NCBI GenBank assembly: GCA_003566395.1
Contig: PXDL01000509.1
Location: 1 to 19,928 of the forward strand
Length of the DNA stretch: 19,928 nucleotides
Direction: 5' to 3'
Origin: Balneolia bacterium
GTDB lineage: Bacteria; Bacteroidota; Rhodothermia; Balneolales; Cyclonatronaceae
Shown here one piece after another: positions 15,648-19,928 of the stretch. The position numbers and the translations under genes were made by a program. Each line of letters begins with the position of its first letter. The stretch's first letter is position 1. Below the pieces are notes generated by a model. The model saw nothing but the letters and a program-made list of their open reading frames with translations, was not told the origin of the DNA and did not search any database.

Positions 15648-16514
15648 ATGAAAATCTGCCTGATTGTAAACTCTCAGATTCCGCAACGGATCGGCACTGT
15701 GCGGCAAATTACTGATTTTCTTATTCAACACAGGCAGGAAGTTTATGTAAACCCGCATATAGCCCGTCAGTTGAGCCTGCCCGAAAGCCCACATTACCAC
15801 ATAATGGAAAGTGAGCGATCCTGCGCAGAAGTCTGCGAAATTGTAATTGCCGTGGGTGGAGACGGCACCATGCTTCATACAGCTATGCTTATCGGCGAGC
15901 TTGAAAAACCGGTATTGGGCATCAACGTAGGAAAACTCGGCTTTTTGGCCGACACGCAAACCACCGAAATGGATGAGGCGCTTACCCGCATAATCAACGG
16001 TGATTGGCATACCGAAAAGAGATTTGTGCTTCAGGCCCGGCTACAGGACAGGACTGAATTTGCGCTTAACGAGTTTCTTTTTTCAAAAGGATCAGGCGTT
16101 TCCATGATTACTCTTGAGGTATTCTGCGACGGGCAGAAGGTTAACAAATACTGGGCTGACGGACTTATCGTTGCCACCCCGACCGGATCCACGGCTTATA
16201 ACCTATCGGCCGGGGGCCCTATCATGCTACCCGAAACCAACGTGATGGTGATCACCCCGGTTTGCCCGCATACCCTCACCACACGCCCTATTGTTCTGCC
16301 GGCAAATCGTCGCATCAGAGTTGCGGCCACATCGGCAAAACAAGAGATTTTATTTTCGAATGACGGCAAAATTTGTAACATTAATGATGATATTCCCCTT
16401 GATGTGGAAATCAGTAAAGGCGGGTATCATATTAATCTCATTAAACTTCCCGGAAAGAACTATTTTGAAACTCTTCGGACCAAGCTCATGTGGGGCAAAG
16501 ACCTTCGTGAGTAA
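15648..16514 (+). CDS. nadK: NAD kinase
   Basis: This 288-residue cytoplasmic enzyme phosphorylates NAD at the 2' position of the adenosine ribose to make NADP. The sequence carries the family's GGDGT motif (70-74, with the key Asp72), ALNEF (the NE motif that binds NAD), the Gly-rich block DGLIVATPTGSTAYNLSAGGPI (long substrate-binding loop) and the typical TPVCPHTLTTRPIVLP segment. Length matches bacterial NadK. ATG at 15648 opens the first strand, KICLIVNS. The gene diverges from the capsule unit and marks its right-hand boundary. It lies 161 bases before mdh in the same orientation; a weak hairpin between them (16583-16604) may reduce read-through. Confidence 0.96.
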   Translation: MKICLIVNSQIPQRIGTVRQITDFLIQHRQEVYVNPHIARQLSLPESPHYHIMESERSCAEVCEIVIAVGGDGTMLHTAMLIGELEKPVLGINVGKLGFLADTQTTEMDEALTRIINGDWHTEKRFVLQARLQDRTEFALNEFLFSKGSGVSMITLEVFCDGQKVNKYWADGLIVATPTGSTAYNLSAGGPIMLPETNVMVITPVCPHTLTTRPIVLPANRRIRVAATSAKQEILFSNDGKICNINDDIPLDVEISKGGYHINLIKLPGKNYFETLRTKLMWGKDLRE

Positions 16515-16675
16515 TCCGGCCGAATACCTGCACAAACATGCTGAATTTAATTTCACAGTTTCAGACCGGAAATACCTGCGGCACGGCACGTCCGGGTCTG
16601 CCGTATTCTTGTATCAACCAAACAGGCACCAATGGCCTGCAACCTCCAATTATTAAACTTTAACCCGATAATATT

Positions 16676-17635
16676 ATGAAGATCACCGTAGTAGGCGCCG
16701 GCGGAAATGTCGGCTCAACCACCGCACTTACCATTGCACAACGCGATTTCGCAAAGCAGGTTATAGCCATCGACCTCGTAAAAAAAGACGGCGACAAAAC
16801 CTTTTACCCCTCCAAAGGCCGCGCGCTCGATCAGTGGCAGACGTCTCCGATCCACGGGTTCGATACCCGCCTGAAGGGCAGCAGCGACTATGAAGATACC
16901 CGCGATTCCGATATCTGTATTATCACGGCCGGTGTTCCCCGCCGCCCCGGTATGAGCCGGGACGATTTGCTGAGCATTAATGCCAATATTGTGAAATCGG
17001 TTACCGAGCAGCTTGTTGAAAAATCCCCGAATACCATCATTATCGTGGTATCGAATCCGCTCGATATCATGACCTATGTAGCCTGGAAAGCTTCCGGATT
17101 ACCTTCCGAGCGCGTTATGGGCATGGCCGGCATTCTGGATACGGCCCGTTACAGTGCCTTTCTGGCTGAAGAGCTTGAGGTATCTCCCAAAGATATTCAG
17201 GCGCAGATTCTCGGCGGCCACGGCGACACCATGGTTCCGCTTCCGCGCTATACCACCGTTGCCGGTATTCCGATAACCCAGCTCATTTCCAAAGAGAAGC
17301 TCAACGCCATTATCGAACGCGCCAAAGTCGGCGGCGGCGAGTTGGTCGGGCTTATGGGCACCTCGGCCTGGTACGCACCGGGAGCCGCAGCGGCACAGAT
17401 GGCTGAAGCGATCGCCCTTGATCAAAACCGGATTTTCCCGTGTTCGGCCTGGCTGACCGGGCAGTTCGGCGTGAAAGACCTCTATATCGGCGTACCCGTT
17501 AAACTGGGTGCCGGCGGTATCAAGGAAATCATTGAAATCGAGCTGAATGAAGACGAACAAAAACTTATGGACGGCTCGGCCGAAGCCGTAAGAACCGCCT
17601 TCAACGACCTCGAACGGATTTTAAACGAATCCTGA
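16676..17635 (+). CDS. mdh: Malate dehydrogenase (LDH-like, NAD-dependent)
   Basis: This 319-residue enzyme interconverts malate and oxaloacetate with NAD in the TCA cycle. The Rossmann motif is GAGGNVG (7-13), with Asp33 after the second strand specifying NAD. Arg89 in GVPRRPGMSR stands where lactate dehydrogenases have Gln, which specifies malate. Also present are Arg95, Asn127 (SNPLD), the catalytic pair Asp155 (GILDTAR) and His182 (GGHGDTMVPLP), and Arg158. The length and the short surface loops place it with the LDH-like MDHs common in Bacteroidota, Chlorobi and relatives. It ends in a strong terminator. It may be co-transcribed with nadK at low level, although the 161-base gap suggests its own promoter. 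Confidence 0.96.
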   Translation: MKITVVGAGGNVGSTTALTIAQRDFAKQVIAIDLVKKDGDKTFYPSKGRALDQWQTSPIHGFDTRLKGSSDYEDTRDSDICIITAGVPRRPGMSRDDLLSINANIVKSVTEQLVEKSPNTIIIVVSNPLDIMTYVAWKASGLPSERVMGMAGILDTARYSAFLAEELEVSPKDIQAQILGGHGDTMVPLPRYTTVAGIPITQLISKEKLNAIIERAKVGGGELVGLMGTSAWYAPGAAAAQMAEAIALDQNRIFPCSAWLTGQFGVKDLYIGVPVKLGAGGIKEIIEIELNEDEQKLMDGSAEAVRTAFNDLERILNES

Positions 17636-17678
17636 CAAACCGGACACTGCGTCCGAACGTAATCTGGAAAATATTATC

Positions 17679-17712
17679 AGGGTGATGTGCTTCCGGGTGC
17701 ATCGCCCTTTTT
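17679..17712 (+). terminator. Rho-independent terminator after mdh
   Basis: The arms 17679-17690 (AGGGTGATGTGC) and 17697-17708 (GTGCATCGCCCT) form a 12-bp stem that includes a few G-T pairs, with a 6-base loop, and run into five T residues (17708-17712). It begins 43 bases after the mdh stop. Confidence 0.85.
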
Positions 17713-17782
17713 CATTTTTCAGAGTTCATTTTTCAGTTTCAGGGTTGCGGATAAAAAGATTGGTGAGAATTAATCAAATCCA

Positions 17783-17918
17783 AGGGTAATCCACAGAAGT
17801 CCTTGAAAATCTGTATCCCTAACAGAATTGGAGATTTCTCCGTATGCGCCGGATTGAGTCCGGAACCGACTCTCAACTCCCATACGGCGCGTAGCCGAAA
17901 AGGCCCGATTTTGGGTCT
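17783..17918 (+). ncRNA. Hairpin-rich non-coding stretch, possible structured RNA or repeat element
   Basis: Within the 415-base gap between mdh and the lipoprotein gene, three hairpins follow in series. The first pairs AGGG with CCCT (17783-17786/17817-17820) and ACAGA with TCTGT (17793-17797/17810-17814). The second pairs CCGTATG with CATACGG (17840-17846/17881-17887) and encloses CCGGA/TCCGG (17849-17853/17859-17863). The third pairs AGGCCC with GGGTCT (17901-17906/17913-17918). None has a T tract. It fits no riboswitch or RNA family that I recognise. It lies 133 bases upstream of the lipoprotein start and might act in its leader. Base-pairing by eye is weak evidence. Confidence 0.25.
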
Positions 17919-17936
17919 GGGTGGTAAATCTTACCC

Positions 17937-17971
17937 ATTCATTTTGAATTATGCATTCTTCATTTTGAATT
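17937..17971. repeat. AT-rich short direct repeats upstream of the lipoprotein gene
   Basis: TTCATTTTGAATT occurs at 17938-17950 and again at 17959-17971, 21 bases apart, about two helix turns. Further back, TTCATTTTTCAG occurs twice (within about 17711-17741). Low-complexity repeats of the ATTC/GAATT kind are common in intergenic DNA of this lineage. They may be simple slippage repeats or remnants of a dispersed element. Confidence 0.55.
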
Positions 17972-18050
17972 CTACTTCACCTACACCTTTCCGAAATTTT
18001 TCTATTTTCAACTAAACGAATACCAAACCCGGAACCTGACTACTTCAATC

Positions 18051-19574
18051 ATGAAATCCGTAAAGTTCTGCTCAATCCTCTCCCTGCTGTCGATACTTTT
18101 CTTATTCTTGTTTTTTGCCGGCTGCGATGCCCCTGATGAACGTGAAATTAAAGATCCGCCGGAGCTGCTTGTCCCCCGGGCTGTGGATTTGCAGGGTGAG
18201 CCGGTGTTCGATCAGAACCGTATCTATGCTGAAGATTACAGTAATGCACTCCATGCGGTCTTCATGGTGGCTGGAAATTCCCGAGAAAGCGAAATGGGAA
18301 ACGCCGCGTACAGCGACAGTCAGTCAGGTGAGATGGAAACACGCGCCCGGCAGTGGCTGGAGATGGTGGATGTAATCAATCAGTATTTTAACAGCAGCGG
18401 ACGCATTACTTCCTGGTACGAAGAAACCGAAAACGGCTATGTGGGCAGTGGCAGCGCAGATTTATCGATCTACCCGCATCTGGTATATGCCTATCACATG
18501 CATCACCGGGGCAGCCGCTTTGAGGAGTACGGCCTGGCCGACGACATCGTTATGCGCCCCCTCAGCTATATCGTTTCGCCCGGCAGGTACCTGCTGGAAA
18601 ATCATTACCGGGACGGCATGTTTTTTCATGATGGCGGTAAGGTAGATGCCGAAAGTATGAGCTACGGCCTCGGCGGCATACATGGGCATATTTATGCCTG
18701 GGTGTCCTGGTCCAAACCCGACGGAGCGGAAGATATGGGCATGGTAGATGAAGACCGGCTGATCGCCTGGATGGGTTACAGCAAAGAAGATCTGGCCGGG
18801 ATCGCTCTTGAAGTAAGCACCGTTCTCGATAACGCCTGGGATGAGAGTCGGGAAATTTATGACTTCAGCGGGGAAGCCTGGGCAACCGGCCTGATGCCTT
18901 CTTCCACCGTTCTGCACATCGCCACAGCCGAAGACGGCACCGTTTGGAGAACCGACGCCCTCGGCGCGATGATCCGGGGACATAAAGCACTGTACGAAGC
19001 CCTGCACATCTTCGGAGACGGCCCTGAATATACCGAAGCCGCCCGGCAGCTGTTCGACCGTTCCGTGAGGCTGTATGAGCAAACCGCCGACCTCGCCCGC
19101 CCGTGGGGACTGCCCGAAACCATCCGCTTTACCACCGACGGAGCCGAAGCCGCTACAGACCGTGTGGACGTGTATCATAGCTGGCAGTATATGAACCATA
19201 TCGGAGGCGGATTTGCCTGGGACCGGGAGCGTGAAGGCACGGCCCGTTTAATCACCAACGAACAGCCCGATCTGCTTCAGGACTTCGGCAACCTTTGTGA
19301 TTTGCTGCTTCAGGGCGCTCTTGATCATCAGATGAAGGACGGGCGCCTGGTCACCACCCTCAACTATGAAGACGGAAGCATCGAAAACGACGCAACATCC
19401 ATATCGGCTTCCGGGATGTTCATCACTGCGGCCGGCAATCTTTACCGCAAAGGAAGCGCCTTCGAGCGGGCCTCCGACTGGGAAAACGTACCGGAAGAAG
19501 TCCGTGAACGCAGCCGCCTGCTTTACGACTCCATGATCTCCCACCTCGAACTGATCGATTCCGCAATGCGATAA
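18051..19574 (+). CDS. Lipoprotein of unknown family, probably helical toroid
   Basis: I do not recognise this 507-residue protein. It opens with Lys residues and a long hydrophobic stretch ending in a lipobox, FAGC, with acylated Cys25; acidic residues follow (DAPDERE). In Bacteroidota, acidic residues after the Cys can direct lipoproteins to the surface; by the E. coli rule Asp at +2 would hold it at the inner membrane. The body is rich in amphipathic helices with repeated aromatic, His and Gly-rich turns (YGLGGIHGHIYAW, YHSWQYMNHIGGGFAW, TSISASGMFITAAG). This is the pattern of (alpha/alpha)6 barrels found in glycan hydrolases, lyases and epimerases. That fold is an inference, and no catalytic set is identified. 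ATG 18051 directly precedes the signal. It stands alone, between repeat-rich gaps. Confidence 0.7.
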   Translation: MKSVKFCSILSLLSILFLFLFFAGCDAPDEREIKDPPELLVPRAVDLQGEPVFDQNRIYAEDYSNALHAVFMVAGNSRESEMGNAAYSDSQSGEMETRARQWLEMVDVINQYFNSSGRITSWYEETENGYVGSGSADLSIYPHLVYAYHMHHRGSRFEEYGLADDIVMRPLSYIVSPGRYLLENHYRDGMFFHDGGKVDAESMSYGLGGIHGHIYAWVSWSKPDGAEDMGMVDEDRLIAWMGYSKEDLAGIALEVSTVLDNAWDESREIYDFSGEAWATGLMPSSTVLHIATAEDGTVWRTDALGAMIRGHKALYEALHIFGDGPEYTEAARQLFDRSVRLYEQTADLARPWGLPETIRFTTDGAEAATDRVDVYHSWQYMNHIGGGFAWDREREGTARLITNEQPDLLQDFGNLCDLLLQGALDHQMKDGRLVTTLNYEDGSIENDATSISASGMFITAAGNLYRKGSAFERASDWENVPEEVRERSRLLYDSMISHLELIDSAMR

Positions 19575-19582
19575 GGAAGTTA

Positions 19583-19614
19583 ATTCAGAATGCAGAATTC
19601 AAGAATTCAGAATG
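19583..19614. repeat. ATTCAGAATG direct repeats downstream of the lipoprotein gene
   Basis: ATTCAGAATG occurs at 19583-19592 and 19605-19614, 22 bases apart, with GAATTC twice between. The reverse complement of this block (CATTCTGAATTC...) resembles the repeat block at 17951-17971, so related repeats flank the lipoprotein gene in opposite orientation. The block starts 8 bases after the gene's stop. Confidence 0.5.
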
Positions 19615-19662
19615 TTTGAGGGAAGAATACAGATAGAACAATGATGACGCAAATTTGGCTGT

Positions 19663-19839
19663 TTATTTTTGCTTAGGACGTAGCCAGACCTCTATAAGAT
19701 TCTGAACCACTGGTGTCCGGTTAAAACCATCGAAAATGCCGAATAGACTTTTTTTGCCGGTATCTTTTTAGTAAACCTATATCAAACCCCCATTGGCTTT
19801 GATGTAGTCTTGTAATTCCGATGTCGAAATAACCTTCTT
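19663..19839 (-). pseudogene. Possible decayed 3' end of a gene
   Basis: On the minus strand one register reads KKVISTSELQDYIKANGGLI, then two in-frame stops (TAG 19777-19779, TAA 19768-19770), then KDTGKKSLFGIFDGF followed by NRTPVVQNLIEVWLRPKQK and TAA at 19663-19665. Both halves look protein-like (amphipathic helix; ordinary residue mix), which suggests an inactivated gene whose front lies upstream, perhaps beyond the window. I cannot name the family. The rest of the 354-base tail 19575-19928 holds short repeats and no intact gene that I can support. Confidence 0.22.
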
Positions 19840-19869
19840 TTACCTTTTGTGCGGACCAAGTTTCAGATT

Positions 19870-19893
19870 ACAGTATCAGTGAACAGTATCAGT
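19870..19893. repeat. 11-bp tandem-like direct repeat
   Basis: ACAGTATCAGT occurs at 19870-19880 and 19883-19893, separated by two bases. It lies just upstream, on the minus strand, of the possible decayed frame, where such a direct repeat could be a protein-binding site or a slippage product. No second example is seen in the window. Confidence 0.4.
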
Positions 19894-19928
19894 TGTAAAT
19901 CATTAGTAATATGCAATTTATCCAGAGA

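Noticed and set aside
17803..18015. 70-codon plus-strand frame from a TTG in the mdh-lipoprotein gap
   Set aside because: It crosses the serial hairpins and AT-rich repeats, lacks an ATG and has no family resemblance.
18462..19199. 245-codon minus-strand frame inside the lipoprotein gene
   Set aside because: It is a shadow of a GC-rich coding strand; the plus strand has a clear signal peptide and lipobox and a full-length frame.
1..19928. CRISPR arrays, tRNAs, rRNAs, intact insertion sequences or defence genes
   Set aside because: I read both strands for regular spaced repeats, cloverleaf-like segments, terminal inverted repeats and transposase motifs and found none that stood up.

Overview
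The window is most likely from a member of the Bacteroidota/Balneolota (FCB) lineage. The left edge holds a type IX secretion (Por) C-terminal sorting signal. The capsule gene set contains a Wzi-type protein and a long four-SLBB export protein. Starts usually lack a clear Shine-Dalgarno sequence, and malate dehydrogenase is of the short LDH-like type. These are family-level inferences; no rRNA or other phylogenetic marker is present.

Bases 1-4200 are a mixed region: the 3' end of a T9SS-secreted protein; a 57-residue Pro/Gly-rich peptide gene closed by a strong terminator; a TauE/SafE-type exporter on the minus strand; an exported GH65 glycosidase that looks like a hydrolase rather than a phosphorylase, closed by a 15-bp terminator hairpin; and a DUF1801 protein. 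Bases 3438-3758 and 4200-4489 hold no convincing gene.

Bases 4490-15350 form a surface-polysaccharide locus with an unusual layout. A sugar-nucleotide SDR (minus) diverges from a plus-strand unit (GT4, GT4, Wzi, Wzx flippase). That unit converges on a minus-strand unit (GT4 -> four-SLBB Wza-like export protein -> WecB UDP-GlcNAc 2-epimerase). Together they supply precursor synthesis, sugar transfer, flipping across the inner membrane, and outer-membrane export and anchoring. No initiating phosphoglycosyl transferase, Wzy polymerase or Wzc-type co-polymerase lies between the flanking non-capsule genes, so these must be encoded elsewhere. Three of the locus genes (5667, 9700, 14000) begin with TTG or GTG, and the flippase start overlaps the stop of a possible 20-codon leader ORF with a strong Shine-Dalgarno.

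Bases 15351-17712 are housekeeping: NAD kinase preceded by a terminator-like hairpin, then malate dehydrogenase followed by a clear terminator. Bases 17713-19928 are accessory in character: a hairpin-rich non-coding stretch, a lipoprotein of unknown family bracketed by related AT-rich short repeats, and at the right edge a possible decayed reading frame. I see no CRISPR array, tRNA, rRNA, intact insertion sequence or recognisable defence system.
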